Positions 35,047 to 43,572 of a stretch of DNA of 48,022 nt are shown here, piece by piece. Location: the NCBI GenBank assembly GCA_035468175.1, contig DATITC010000120.1, positions 1 to 48,022 on the forward strand. Direction: 5' to 3'. Position numbers and translations under genes: made by a program. A model generated the notes under the pieces. The model was not told the DNA's origin. It was given only the letters and a program-made list of their open reading frames with translations, and did no database searches. Every line of letters begins with the position of its first letter. Position 1 is the first letter of the stretch. The DNA is from JAVEDQ01 sp035468175 (lineage in GTDB: Bacteria > Actinomycetota > Actinomycetes > Frankiales > Frankiaceae).

Positions 35047-35925
35047 ATGCAGCAGACCCCCGTCTTCCGCGATGTCACCGACGTCCGTGACCGGCTGGCC
35101 GAAACCGGCTACCTCGCCGACGACGGCATCGCCACGACCGTGTTCCTCGCCGATCGGCTCGGCAAGCCGCTGCTCGTCGAGGGCCCGGCCGGCACCGGCA
35201 AGACAGAACTCGCCAAGGCGATCGCCGCCGCCACCGAAAGTGCCCTGATCCGACTGCAGTGCTACGAAGGGCTCGACGAGGCCCGGGCGCTCTACGAGTG
35301 GAACTACAAGAAGCAGCTGCTCCGGATTCAGGCTGCGAACAACTCGCCGGAAGACTCCAGCTGGTCCACGACGCAGGACGACATCTTCAGCGAGGAGTTC
35401 CTGCTGGAGCGACCGCTGCTCGCGGCCATCCGCCGAGAGGGATCGACCGTCCTGCTGATCGACGAGACCGATAAGGCCGACGTCGAGGTCGAGGGCCTCC
35501 TGCTCGAGGTGCTCTCCGACTTCCAGGTGACGATCCCCGAGCTCGGGACTGTGGTGGCGACCCGGCGGCCGCTGGTGGTGCTGACCTCCAACGCGACCCG
35601 CGAGCTGTCCGAGGCCCTGAAGCGCCGCTGCCTTTACCTGCACCTCGACTACCCGACTGCCGAGCGGGAGAAGGCGATCGTCCTGTCCCGCGTCCCGGAG
35701 CTGCCCGAGCAGCTGGCCGAGTCGCTGGTCCGCACGGCGCGGGCGATGCGGGCGATGGAGCTCAAGAAGAGTCCGAGCATCGCGGAATCGATCGACTGGG
35801 CGCACACCCTGCTCGCGCTCGGCCTTGACACGCTGGACGAGAAGGCCGTCTCTGCCACGCTCGGTGTGGTCCTCAAGCACGCATCCGACCAGGAGCGCGC
35901 TATCTCTCAGCTGAAGCTCGGCTGA
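35047..35925 (+). CDS. MoxR-family AAA+ ATPase
   Basis: AAA+ chaperone-like ATPase, 292 residues, with Walker A GPAGTGKT (46-53), Walker B VLLIDETDK and the sensor segment VVLTSNATRELSEALKRRC. MoxR proteins act with a VWA-domain partner to insert metal cofactors or to remodel complexes, and the partner follows 16 bp downstream. The start could be ATG 35047 or GTG 35044. No clear ribosome binding site is present, and CACAAT (35035-35040) six bases upstream could be a -10 box of a leaderless message. Confidence 0.92.
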   Translation: MQQTPVFRDVTDVRDRLAETGYLADDGIATTVFLADRLGKPLLVEGPAGTGKTELAKAIAAATESALIRLQCYEGLDEARALYEWNYKKQLLRIQAANNSPEDSSWSTTQDDIFSEEFLLERPLLAAIRREGSTVLLIDETDKADVEVEGLLLEVLSDFQVTIPELGTVVATRRPLVVLTSNATRELSEALKRRCLYLHLDYPTAEREKAIVLSRVPELPEQLAESLVRTARAMRAMELKKSPSIAESIDWAHTLLALGLDTLDEKAVSATLGVVLKHASDQERAISQLKLG

Positions 35926-35941
35926 CGGTGGGAGAAGCGAA

Positions 35942-37342
35942 ATGAGCCTGCTCGACCGGACGGTCGGATTCACCACGGCACTACGCACCGCCGGCCTGCC
36001 GGTCAGCACCGCCGAGACCGTCGACGCCGTACGGGCGATGGGCAGCATCGAGCTGATCGACCGTGGGCAGCTGCGGGCGGCGCTGGCGGCCAGCGTCTGC
36101 AAGAAACCGGCCTACCGGAGCACCTTCGACACCCTGTTCGACCTGTGGTTCCCGCCGCGGATCGGGGACGGCGCCGCCGCCGAGCTGGCTCGTCAGCAGG
36201 ACGGCGAGCCGAGCGACGTCCCGGTCAGCGGCGACCCGGCGGCGCTGCGTGAGGCCCTCCGCGAGGACCTCAGCCGGCTGCTGCTCGACGGCGACGAGGA
36301 TGCGATCCGTCGCTTCGCCCGCGAGGCCGTCGGACTGCTCGGGCGGGCGGAGACGCAGCCGGGCCGGCAGTCGTGGTTCGCCTACCGGGTGCTGCGCGCG
36401 CTCTCCCCGGACACGCTGATGGCCGCCTTGCTGAAGGCGATGCTCGGCGAGCAGGAGCGCGGTGGTCTGGCCGAGCGGGTGGCGCGCCAGACAATCACCG
36501 AGCGGATCAAGCTTTTCGAGGAGACGGTCGAGGGCGAGGTCCGCCGCCGGCTTGCCGAAGAACGCGGCGTCGAGCAGATCGCCCGCACCGCCGTGCAGCC
36601 GCTGACCGAGCAGGTCGAGTTCCTGCGGGCTTCTCGCAAGGACCTCGTCGAGCTCCGCCGGCAGGTGCATCCGCTGGCCCGCCGTCTCGCCACCCGGCTG
36701 ACGGCCCGGCGGCGGCTGGGGCGCTCCGGCCGGCTCGACTTCCGCCGCACCGTCCGGGCGTCGCTGTCCACCGGCGGCGTCCCGATCGTCACCAAGCACC
36801 GCCCGCACAAGCCGCACAAGCCGGAGCTGGTGGTGCTGTGCGACGTATCGGGGTCGGTCAGCTCGTTCGCCCACTTCACGCTGATGCTCACCCACGCGCT
36901 GCGGGAGCAGTTCTCGAAGGTGCGGGCGTTCGCCTTCATCGACACCGCTGATGAGATCACCGACTATCTGCGCGAGGCGGACCTCGGCGACGTGATGAGC
37001 AAGATCGCGAGCCATGCGGACCTGGTGTGGTTCGACGGCCACAGCGACTACGGCCACGCGCTCGAGGTGTTTGCGGAGAAGTATCCCGACGCGATCACGC
37101 CGAAGACGTCGCTGCTGATCCTCGGCGATGCCCGCAACAACCACCGCTCGCCGAACCTGCCGGTGCTCCGGCGGCTGGTGAAGGAAGCCCGGCACACCTA
37201 CTGGCTCAACCCGGAGCCGCGGTCCTACTGGGGTTCGGGGGACTCGGCCGCCGGCAACTACGCGACCGTCGTGGACGACATGGTGGAGTGCCGGAACGTC
37301 GAGCAGCTCGCCGAGTTCGTGCAGCGGTTGCTACCGACGTGA
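35942..37342 (+). CDS. VWA domain protein, CoxE-like
   Basis: This 466-residue protein has an N-terminal helical region and a C-terminal VWA domain of the CoxE type. The metal-ion-dependent adhesion site DxSxS is at Asp301, Ser303 and Ser305 (LCDVSGSVSSF), and the later SLLILGDARNN segment provides another ligand. The ATG start has GGGAGAAG upstream. MoxR-CoxE pairs are known to assist assembly of molybdenum or other metalloenzymes. Here no oxidase or dehydrogenase subunits lie next to it, so the client is unknown. Confidence 0.9.
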   Translation: MSLLDRTVGFTTALRTAGLPVSTAETVDAVRAMGSIELIDRGQLRAALAASVCKKPAYRSTFDTLFDLWFPPRIGDGAAAELARQQDGEPSDVPVSGDPAALREALREDLSRLLLDGDEDAIRRFAREAVGLLGRAETQPGRQSWFAYRVLRALSPDTLMAALLKAMLGEQERGGLAERVARQTITERIKLFEETVEGEVRRRLAEERGVEQIARTAVQPLTEQVEFLRASRKDLVELRRQVHPLARRLATRLTARRRLGRSGRLDFRRTVRASLSTGGVPIVTKHRPHKPHKPELVVLCDVSGSVSSFAHFTLMLTHALREQFSKVRAFAFIDTADEITDYLREADLGDVMSKIASHADLVWFDGHSDYGHALEVFAEKYPDAITPKTSLLILGDARNNHRSPNLPVLRRLVKEARHTYWLNPEPRSYWGSGDSAAGNYATVVDDMVECRNVEQLAEFVQRLLPT

Positions 37343-37352
37343 ACGGAGCAGC

Positions 37353-37547
37353 TCAGTGATCGTCCTCGACGTGCCGCTGGACCTCATCGCGCTGACTCTG
37401 AAAATCCGGTGCGTTGATGTAGCCGCCGAGAACCTCGACCATTTCACCCAGGGCAGCGCTTTGTCGGGCGATGGTCACCAGCCGACGGTCCGTTTCAGCG
37501 ATGTGGCCGTCGATTTCGGCAAACCGAGCAATCGTTGCTTCATCCAT
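37353..37547 (-). CDS. Small coiled-coil protein, 64 residues, unknown function
   Basis: ATG 37547 is preceded by GGGGAGG at 7 nt, a very good ribosome binding site. The product (MDEATIARFAEIDGHIAETD...) is hydrophilic and helical, with heptad-like Ile/Leu/Val spacing over residues 5-45 and a charged tail. An upstream ATG in the same frame would add 24 residues lacking such a site. It is convergent with the VWA gene, with only 10 bp between the stops, and divergent from the photolyase-like gene. The family is not recognised. Confidence 0.6.
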   Translation of the reverse strand: MDEATIARFAEIDGHIAETDRRLVTIARQSAALGEMVEVLGGYINAPDFQSQRDEVQRHVEDDH

Positions 37548-37648
37548 CGCGCGGCCTCCCCTTCGCGGGTGTTCCGTCACCGCGTAGAACACGATAGACG
37601 GCTCGCTCGGTCCAGCCACCCGCGCTCCACAGCTGCCGGAGGCTCGCC

Positions 37649-39235
37649 GTGATGCGACGCTGGCTGTTCGCCGATCAGCTCGGTCCCGAGTTCCTCGACG
37701 ATCCGAAGCAGCCGGTGCTGCTCATCGAGTCGAAGGCGGTGTTCCGGCGGCGCCGATTCCACCGGCAGAAGGCGCACCTGATCCTCTCGGCGCTGCGGCA
37801 CCGGGCCGCCGAGCTCGGCGACCAGGCGATGTTCCTGCAGACCGAGACCTACCGCGAGGCGTTGGCGCAGGTCGACGAGCCCCTCACCGCGTGCGGGCCG
37901 ACGAGCCGCGGAGCTGATCGCTTCGTCCGCCGGCTCCCGAACGTCGAGGTGCTGCCGGAGCGCGGCTACGGCACGACCAAGGCCGAGTTCGCCGCGTGGA
38001 CGAAGGAGCGCGGCGGCCGGCGGCTGCTGATGGAGGACTTCTACCGCAACGCCCGGCTCCGGCACGGGTTGTTGATGGACGGCGACGAGCCCGCGGGCGG
38101 GAAGTGGAACCTCGACCACGACAACCGCGAGCCACCGCCGAAGGGCGACCGGCTCGGGGTGAAGGAGCCGTACTGGCCGACCGAGGATGAGATCGACGAG
38201 CAGGTCCGCGCCGACCTCGACCGCTGGGAGCGCGAGGACGGCATCACCTTCGTCGGCGCCGACGGTCCGCGACTGTTCGCCGCGACCCGCTCGGAGGCCC
38301 TGTCGGCCTTGCGCCGGTTCATCTCGGGGCGGCTGGCAACGTTCGGGCCGTACGAGGACGCGATGCTCGCCGAGGACTGGACGATGGCGCACTCGCTGCT
38401 GTCCGCGCCGATGAACCTCGGCCTGATCAGCCCGGTCGAGTGCGCGCAACGGGCCGAGCAGGCCTACCGCAAGGGCGAGGCGCCGCTCCAGAGCGTGGAG
38501 GGCTACGTCCGGCAGCTGATCGGCTGGCGGGACTACATCTGGAACATCTACTGGCACGTCGACGAGGACCTGAAGACGAGCCCGGGAGACGCGAGCTCGA
38601 AGGAGTCCGACCAGCCGGACTACCGGTCCCGCAACTACCTCGACGCGCACGAGGACCTGCCGGCCTGGTTCGCCAACCTCGACGCGGACGCCGTCGAGGC
38701 CCGCTGCCTGTCCGACGCGCTGCGGGGCGTGCGGGACCGCGCCTGGGTGCACCACATCCCACGGCTGATGGTGCTCGGCAACTACGCGCTGCAGCGTGGG
38801 TGGGACCCGGAGCAGCTGACCGACTGGTTCCACCGCTGCTTCATCGACGGATACGACTGGGTGATGCTGCCGAACATCGTCGGCATGTCGCAGCACGCCG
38901 ACGGCGGCCTGATGGCGACCAAGCCGTACGCGGCCGGCGGTGCCTACATCAACCGGATGAGCGACTACTGCTCCGGCTGCGCGTTCGCCCCGTCGAAGCG
39001 GCTGGGGGACGACGCGTGCCCTTACACCGCGGGCTACTGGTGGTTCCTCGCCCGCAACGAAAGCCGGCTGAGCGGGAATGCCCGGATGCGGCAACCGTTG
39101 TTTGGCTTGAAGCGTCTGAAGGACGTGCCTGCGGTGGTGGCACAGGAGGAGGACCGGGCCAACGCAGCACCACGCGTCGTTCGGTCGGGGGAAGATGCGA
39201 ACGAGGGCGTTCGGCAACCGGATCTGCACGAGTAA
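37649..39235 (+). CDS. FeS-type photolyase/cryptochrome-related protein
   Basis: A 528-residue member of the iron-sulphur bacterial cryptochrome/photolyase group (PhrB-like, sometimes called deoxyribodipyrimidine photolyase-related). The N-terminal Rossmann-type domain starts RRWLFADQLGPEF. The C-terminal FAD domain includes MNLGLISP and NIVGMSQHADGG. Four cysteines match the 4Fe-4S ligands of PhrB: Cys353, Cys441, Cys444 and Cys457 (DYCSGCAF...DDACPY). Known members repair (6-4) photoproducts in a light-dependent way. The start is GTG 37649 or ATG 37652, with GGAGG upstream. The small zinc-finger gene follows 6 bp downstream and may be co-transcribed. Confidence 0.92.
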   Translation: MMRRWLFADQLGPEFLDDPKQPVLLIESKAVFRRRRFHRQKAHLILSALRHRAAELGDQAMFLQTETYREALAQVDEPLTACGPTSRGADRFVRRLPNVEVLPERGYGTTKAEFAAWTKERGGRRLLMEDFYRNARLRHGLLMDGDEPAGGKWNLDHDNREPPPKGDRLGVKEPYWPTEDEIDEQVRADLDRWEREDGITFVGADGPRLFAATRSEALSALRRFISGRLATFGPYEDAMLAEDWTMAHSLLSAPMNLGLISPVECAQRAEQAYRKGEAPLQSVEGYVRQLIGWRDYIWNIYWHVDEDLKTSPGDASSKESDQPDYRSRNYLDAHEDLPAWFANLDADAVEARCLSDALRGVRDRAWVHHIPRLMVLGNYALQRGWDPEQLTDWFHRCFIDGYDWVMLPNIVGMSQHADGGLMATKPYAAGGAYINRMSDYCSGCAFAPSKRLGDDACPYTAGYWWFLARNESRLSGNARMRQPLFGLKRLKDVPAVVAQEEDRANAAPRVVRSGEDANEGVRQPDLHE

Positions 39236-39241
39236 GTCGGG

Positions 39242-39562
39242 GTGAGCATGGCGTCATTCGGTCGCCGGGTCCGGGAGCGGCTGTCGCGCAACGCGACCGT
39301 CCCCGTCGGGCTGTGTGAGCATCTGCAGGACGCGCCCGCCGACGTCACGCCGCTCAGCGAACGCTGCGCCGGTTGCGACGCCCAGGGCACCAGCTGGGTC
39401 GATCTGCGGATCTGCCTGACCTGCGGCGAGGTCGGCTGCTGCGACTCTTCGCCGTGGCAGCACGCCGCCGCGCACGCGACGGCGGCCGGGCACCCGGTCA
39501 TGCGCTCGTTCGAGCGGGGCGAATCGTGGCGCTGGTGCTACGTCGACGAGATGATCGGCTGA
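39242..39562 (+). CDS. UBP-type zinc finger protein
   Basis: A 106-residue protein with the zf-UBP pattern: Cys-Glu-His near residue 25, CAGC, CLTCGEVGCCD, then the His cluster HAAAHATAAGHP and a terminal Trp-Arg-Trp-Cys-Tyr. In eukaryotes this fold binds ubiquitin C-termini; in bacteria its role is unknown, but it is often found beside or fused to Na+/H+ antiporters, as I recall. Here it faces a Na+/H+ antiporter tail to tail. The start could be GTG 39242 or ATG 39248. It may be translated with the photolyase-like gene, which ends 6 bp upstream. The stop codon lies inside a 16-bp tandem repeat. Confidence 0.88.
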   Translation: MSMASFGRRVRERLSRNATVPVGLCEHLQDAPADVTPLSERCAGCDAQGTSWVDLRICLTCGEVGCCDSSPWQHAAAHATAAGHPVMRSFERGESWRWCYVDEMIG

Positions 39563-39604
39563 CGTTCCGCATGGCTGACGTTCCGCACGGCCGCCGTTCC
39601 GCCC
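39557..39604 (+). repeat. 16-bp tandem repeat straddling the UBP gene stop codon
   Basis: GGCTGACGTTCCGCAT (39557-39572) and GGCTGACGTTCCGCAC (39573-39588) are near-identical neighbours, and a degenerate third copy occupies 39589-39604. The first TGA (39560-39562) ends the zinc-finger gene. Every good copy contains the same TGA, so the end of the protein is unaffected by copy number. Confidence 0.75.
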
Positions 39605-39621
39605 GGCTGCGCCGACCCGGC

Positions 39622-41223
39622 TCAGCGCAGCAGGCTGACCTCTTCGAAGTCGAGTTGCTTCTGCATCTCCCGTAGTGCTTCGTCGGGGAGCTGACCCGCG
39701 TCCCGGAGCCGCACGAGTTCGCTGCGTTCAGCTTCCAACATCGCCGCGCGGATCCTCCGCCAGGCCGCCGACGGCGTCTCGTCCCGTTCGGGATCGCCGT
39801 CGGCCCCCTCCCGCACCTCCGAGAGCCGCTCCCACCCGCTGTTCATCCGAGACGCGGACAGCTGCCGCAACCCCTCCGCCACCCCGTCCGGCGGCGGGTC
39901 GTCCTTGAGGGCCTCGTCGAGGCGCGCGAGCCCGGCCCGGCCCGCGGACTGCTGGGCGGCGGCCTGGGCCAGCAGCACGCTCTGCCGGTCTCGGCGCAGA
40001 CCCAGCCAGCGCAGTACCGAGGAGAACGTGAGGCCCTGCAGGATGAGCGTTCCGAGGATGACCACGAACGTCAGGAACAGCACGAGGTCACGCTCCGGGA
40101 AGGGGCGTCCGTCGTTCAGGGTCAGGGGCAGGGCGAAGGCGGCGGCGAGCGACACCACACCGCGCATCCCGGCCCAGGACAAGCCGGCCGGCTGCTGCCA
40201 CGGCGGAGACGGGTCCCGCTCCCGGACCCGTCGGCTGATCCTCCGCGGAAGATAGGTCGCCGGGAAGATCCACAGCGGCCTGGACAGGAGGACCACCAGC
40301 AGCAGGATCAGGCCGTCCTGGATCAGGGACCAGAGCGAGTAGGCGTCCAGCCCGTTCAGGATGCCGGGCAGCTGCAGCCCGATCAGCAGGAAGACGGTGC
40401 CTTCGAGCAGGAACGTGACCAGGCGCCACACCGGCTGGGTCTGCAGCCGGGAACGGGAGGACTGCACCGTCGGGGAGGCGTGGCCGATCATGAGTCCGGC
40501 GACGACGACAGCCAGCACGCCGCTGGCTCCGACCTGCTCGGCCGGCAGGTAGGCGATGAAGGGCGTCGCGAGACTGAGCGCGTTCTCGACCAACGGTTCG
40601 TCGAGCTTGCTGCGGATGAACCCGACGATCCAGGCCACCGCGACCCCGATCGCCGCCCCGACGGCAGCGGCGTAGACGAGTCGGCCGGCGGACTCCCAGA
40701 GGGAGAAACCACCTCCGATCGCGGCGGCCACGGCGACCCGGTACATGACCAGGGCGGTCGCGTCGTTCAGCAATCCCTCGCCCTCGATGATGGTCTGCAT
40801 CCGGGCCGGCAGGCCGACGCGGCGGCCGATGGAGATCGCTGCCACCGCGTCGGGCGGTCCGACGATGGCCCCGAGGGCGAAGGCGGCCGCGAGCGGCAAC
40901 CCGGGGATGAGCGCGTAGGCGACGAGGCCGACCACGAAAGCGGTGAACAGCACCAGGCCGACGGACAGCAGCAGGATCGGTCGCCGGTTCGCGCGGAAGC
41001 CGGTGAGGCTGGACTCCAGCGCCGCGCTGTAGAGCAGCGGCGGCAGGAACAGGACCAGGACCACGTTGGGGTCGAGTTCGATGCCGAGGTCGTTCCAGAT
41101 CGCGGCGACGACGAGACCGCCGACGACGAGTAGCACCGGCGAGGAGATGCCGGTGCGCCGGGCGAGCAGACGTGCCGCGCAGACGGCGGCCGCGATCAGC
41201 AGGACAGGCGCAAGCTCTATCAC
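39622..41223 (-). CDS. Na+/H+ antiporter, CPA1 family
   Basis: This 533-residue membrane protein has about 12 helices (residues 1-400) and a cytoplasmic tail of about 130 residues. Family signatures include LVLFLPPLLYSAALESSL, the GAIVGPPDAVAAISIGRRVGLP loop and EGEGLLNDATALV with the conserved Asn-Asp ion-binding pair. It starts at GTG 41223 with AAGG upstream. It exports Na+ or other monovalent cations in exchange for protons. The tail is charged and helical, with Arg/Glu clusters, and could be regulatory. The small UBP zinc-finger gene lies convergent at its 3' end. Confidence 0.93.
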   Translation of the reverse strand: MIELAPVLLIAAAVCAARLLARRTGISSPVLLVVGGLVVAAIWNDLGIELDPNVVLVLFLPPLLYSAALESSLTGFRANRRPILLLSVGLVLFTAFVVGLVAYALIPGLPLAAAFALGAIVGPPDAVAAISIGRRVGLPARMQTIIEGEGLLNDATALVMYRVAVAAAIGGGFSLWESAGRLVYAAAVGAAIGVAVAWIVGFIRSKLDEPLVENALSLATPFIAYLPAEQVGASGVLAVVVAGLMIGHASPTVQSSRSRLQTQPVWRLVTFLLEGTVFLLIGLQLPGILNGLDAYSLWSLIQDGLILLLVVLLSRPLWIFPATYLPRRISRRVRERDPSPPWQQPAGLSWAGMRGVVSLAAAFALPLTLNDGRPFPERDLVLFLTFVVILGTLILQGLTFSSVLRWLGLRRDRQSVLLAQAAAQQSAGRAGLARLDEALKDDPPPDGVAEGLRQLSASRMNSGWERLSEVREGADGDPERDETPSAAWRRIRAAMLEAERSELVRLRDAGQLPDEALREMQKQLDFEEVSLLR

Positions 41224-41452
41224 GAAGACCTTTTCGACTGGGGGCCGGACCGGATGCAGCCTTTGTCACCATCGACGAGCTCCGGATTGAACCGTCGGAG
41301 CTGACGGTCGCGGCCGGACCCGGTCCAGCTCCGGTTTTCCGAGGGCAACGCGCTGCTCGGGCCACTCCTTCCCGGCGTTGCTGTGACTAGTCGCTACTGT
41401 CCGTTTGTCGTCACGTGCTCGGCTGACCGACGTCGAGGGGGAGCGGACCGGC

Positions 41453-42100
41453 ATGACAGCAGGCAGGAAGCGGCTCGGCGTCATGGGCGGGACCTTCGAC
41501 CCGGTGCACCACGGCCACCTCGTCGCCGCCAGTGAGGTCGCCGCGCTCTACGACCTGACCGAGGTCGTGTTCGTCCCTACCGGGCAGCCGTGGCAGAAAA
41601 CGAACCGGAACGTCACGCCGCCCGAGGACCGCTACCTGATGACGGTGCTCGCGACCGCGAGCAACCCCCAGTTCAGCGTCAGCCGGGTCGACGTCGACCG
41701 GGAAGGGATGACGTACACGATCGACACGCTCCGCGAGCTGCACGCCGCACGGCCCGGGGTCGAGCTGTTCTTCATCACCGGGGCCGACGCGCTTGCGCAG
41801 ATCTTCGAATGGCACTCGCCGGCGGAGCTGTTCGAGCTCGCCCACTTCGTCGGCGTGACCCGTCCCGGGTACACGTTGGAGATGGACTCACGCTTCCCGC
41901 CAGGTGCGGTCAGCCTGCTCGAGGTGCCGGCGCTGACGATCTCGTCTTCCGACTGCCGGGACCGGGTGCGCCGGGGTGCTCCGATCTGGTACCTGGTGCC
42001 GGACACCGTCGTCCGGTACGTCGACAAGCGGGGGCTCTACCGGGAAGGCGCCCCCGTGGACGCGGTCGGCCGGGCCTACGTGCGGCCCAACCCGGCCTAG
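41453..42100 (+). CDS. nadD: Nicotinate-nucleotide adenylyltransferase
   Basis: Makes nicotinate adenine dinucleotide from NaMN and ATP in NAD synthesis. The 215-residue protein has the nucleotidyltransferase motif GGTFDPVHHGHL and the C-terminal ISSSDCRDRVRRG (usual form ISSTxIR). ATG 41453 is chosen because GGGGGAG lies about 10 nt upstream; the in-frame upstream extension lacks conservation. nadD-rsfS-phosphatase is a common actinobacterial order. The 229-bp leader shared with the divergent antiporter has an inverted repeat AGCTCCG/CGGAGCT (41278-41302). Confidence 0.95.
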   Translation: MTAGRKRLGVMGGTFDPVHHGHLVAASEVAALYDLTEVVFVPTGQPWQKTNRNVTPPEDRYLMTVLATASNPQFSVSRVDVDREGMTYTIDTLRELHAARPGVELFFITGADALAQIFEWHSPAELFELAHFVGVTRPGYTLEMDSRFPPGAVSLLEVPALTISSSDCRDRVRRGAPIWYLVPDTVVRYVDKRGLYREGAPVDAVGRAYVRPNPA

Positions 42101-42187
42101 TCGACGCAGCCGCGCCGTTCCTGTGCCACGCTGGTGGGTGAGAGAACGGGTGGAGCCACCGCCCGCGTGTCGTTCGTGGAGTCGCCT

Positions 42188-42586
42188 GTGCCCGCTACCC
42201 CTCGTGCCGTCGAGCTCGCGCTGGTCGCCGCCCAGGCAGCCGCCGACAAAGTCGCCCACGACATCGTCGTCATCGATGTCAGCGACCGGCTCGTCATCAC
42301 CGACTGCTTCGTCGTCTGCAGCGCCCCGAACGAGCGCCAGGTGTCATCAGTCGTCGAAGAGGTGGAGCGCCGGATGCGGGAGCACGGTGTCAAGCCGGTG
42401 CTCCGTGAGGGCGACCGGGAGGCGCGGTGGGTCCTGATCGACTTCGGTGACGTGGTGGTGCACATCCAGCACGACGAGGAGCGTCGCTTCTACGCCCTCG
42501 AGCGGCTGTGGAAGGACTGCCCGGTCATCCCGTTCGTCGACCGGGACGTGGCGGCGGCCGACCAGGTCGCCCGGGCCAGCGGGTGA
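42188..42586 (+). CDS. rsfS: Ribosome silencing factor RsfS
   Basis: Binds uL14 and blocks subunit joining when nutrients are scarce. The 132-residue product shows the Iojap/RsfS fold: AAQAAADKVAHDIVVIDVSDRLVITDCFVVCSA, then REGDREARWVLIDFGDVVVHIQHDEERRFYALERLW. The GTG start at 42188 has GTGGAG about 7 nt upstream. It overlaps the phosphatase gene by 4 bp. Confidence 0.96.
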   Translation: MPATPRAVELALVAAQAAADKVAHDIVVIDVSDRLVITDCFVVCSAPNERQVSSVVEEVERRMREHGVKPVLREGDREARWVLIDFGDVVVHIQHDEERRFYALERLWKDCPVIPFVDRDVAAADQVARASG

Positions 42587-43221
42587 GCCGACCCGACTTC
42601 GCACCGCTTCCGTCCGGGCGCAACCGACGGTTGGTCCTGCTCCGGCACGGTCGCACCGAGTACAACGCCACCGGTCGGTTCCAGGGCAAGCTCGATCCGC
42701 CCCTCGACGACGTGGGCCGCGTCCAGGCCGCCGCCGCCGCGGAGGCGCTCGCCGCTAGCAAGCCGGCGTCCCTGCTCACCTCGAGCGCCCAGCGGGCCTA
42801 CGGCACCGCCGAAGCGGTCGCGTTCCGCTGCGGGCTCGAGCTGGTCGCTGATGACCGGCTGACCGAAGTCGACAACGGCCGTTGGGCCGGGCTCACCCTG
42901 ACCGAGGTGCGCGAGCGGTACTCCGACGAGCACGATGCCTGGCGCCGCGGCGACGACATCCGCATCGGCGGCGGCGAGTCCTACCGGGAAGTCGCCGAAC
43001 GGGCCTGCGTGGCCATCTCGCAGCCGCTCGAGGCGCTGGCCGATGCTGAACTGCTGGCCGTCGTGACGCACGGCGGGGTGGCGCGGGCGGTCACCGCCGC
43101 CATGCTCGGCCTGCCCCACGACCACTGGCGCATCCTGTCCGGCCTGGCCAACTGCACCTGGTCGGTCCTCACCGAGCGCCCGGACCGCTGGGTGCTCGAG
43201 GGGCACGGCCTGCCGGGCTGA
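42583..43221 (+). CDS. Histidine phosphatase / phosphoglycerate mutase family protein
   Basis: This 212-residue member of the histidine phosphatase superfamily has the RHG motif (LLRHGRTEYN) and the second active-site His in VTHGGVARAV. It has the Phe-Gln-Gly and Asp-Glu patterns of the cofactor-dependent group, here likely a phosphatase rather than a mutase. In other actinobacteria the gene after rsfS encodes glucosyl-3-phosphoglycerate phosphatase or a relative, so that is a candidate. The GTG start at 42583 overlaps rsfS, giving coupled translation. A tRNA gene follows. Confidence 0.9.
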   Translation: MSRPDFAPLPSGRNRRLVLLRHGRTEYNATGRFQGKLDPPLDDVGRVQAAAAAEALAASKPASLLTSSAQRAYGTAEAVAFRCGLELVADDRLTEVDNGRWAGLTLTEVRERYSDEHDAWRRGDDIRIGGGESYREVAERACVAISQPLEALADAELLAVVTHGGVARAVTAAMLGLPHDHWRILSGLANCTWSVLTERPDRWVLEGHGLPG

Positions 43222-43236
43222 TCGTCCTGCGGCCGG

Positions 43237-43242
43237 TACAGT
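43237..43242 (+). promoter_or_regulatory. Candidate -10 box of the tRNA-Ala gene
   Basis: TACAGT at 43237-43242 lies 12 nt upstream of the tRNA 5' end (43254), so transcription would start a few bases before it. No clear -35 element is seen at 17 bp. Confidence 0.4.
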
Positions 43243-43253
43243 ATTCGGAGTAC

Positions 43254-43329
43254 GGGGCTGTGGCGCAGCTGGTAGCGCACCACACTGGCAGTGTGGGGGT
43301 CAGGGGTTCGAGTCCCCTCAGCTCCACCA
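43254..43329 (+). tRNA. tRNA-Ala, anticodon GGC
   Basis: The cloverleaf folds well. The acceptor stem is GGGGCTG/CAGCTCC with one G-T wobble, the D-arm has AGCTGGTAGC, the anticodon stem is CCACA/TGTGG with loop CTGGCAG (anticodon GGC, alanine codon GCC), and the T-arm is GGGGTTCGAGTCCCC. Discriminator A and CCA (43327-43329) are encoded. A terminator follows 13 bp later, so it is a single-gene unit. Confidence 0.97.
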
Positions 43330-43341
43330 GATAGTTCACTC

Positions 43342-43382
43342 AGAACCCGTGACCGCCAAGGCAGTCGCGGGTTCTCGATTTT
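43342..43382 (+). terminator. Intrinsic terminator after tRNA-Ala
   Basis: AGAACCCG (43342-43349) pairs with CGGGTTCT (43368-43375). Three further pairs (GAC/GTC) follow after one mismatch, with a 10-nt loop. TTTT follows within a few bases (43379-43382). This is the clearest intrinsic terminator in the window. The 190 bp downstream to the next gene end show no coding potential I recognise. Confidence 0.85.
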
Positions 43383-43572
43383 GCAAGCACTGGGCGACGT
43401 TGACGCCGCATGGCTCCTCGCGGTCGACTCTGGATCCGTCACCAGGCAACAACTCGGCGACCTCGACGGTGGTCGTCAGGTGACAACCGGCAGGTCTCTG
43501 CCTCCCGGAGCGGTCACGATCTACGCGCGAAGCGGTGCCGGGTCTCGTCGATGACCGCGATGCGCCGGACTC

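Noticed and set aside
36382..36960. 192-codon antisense frame within the VWA gene
   Set aside because: It is Ser/Arg-rich low-complexity sequence typical of shadow frames in high-GC DNA, and it is opposite a conserved domain.
43254..43572. Integration of a mobile element at the tRNA-Ala gene
   Set aside because: I looked for a copy of the tRNA 3' end downstream as an attachment repeat and found none, and no integrase gene is present in the window.
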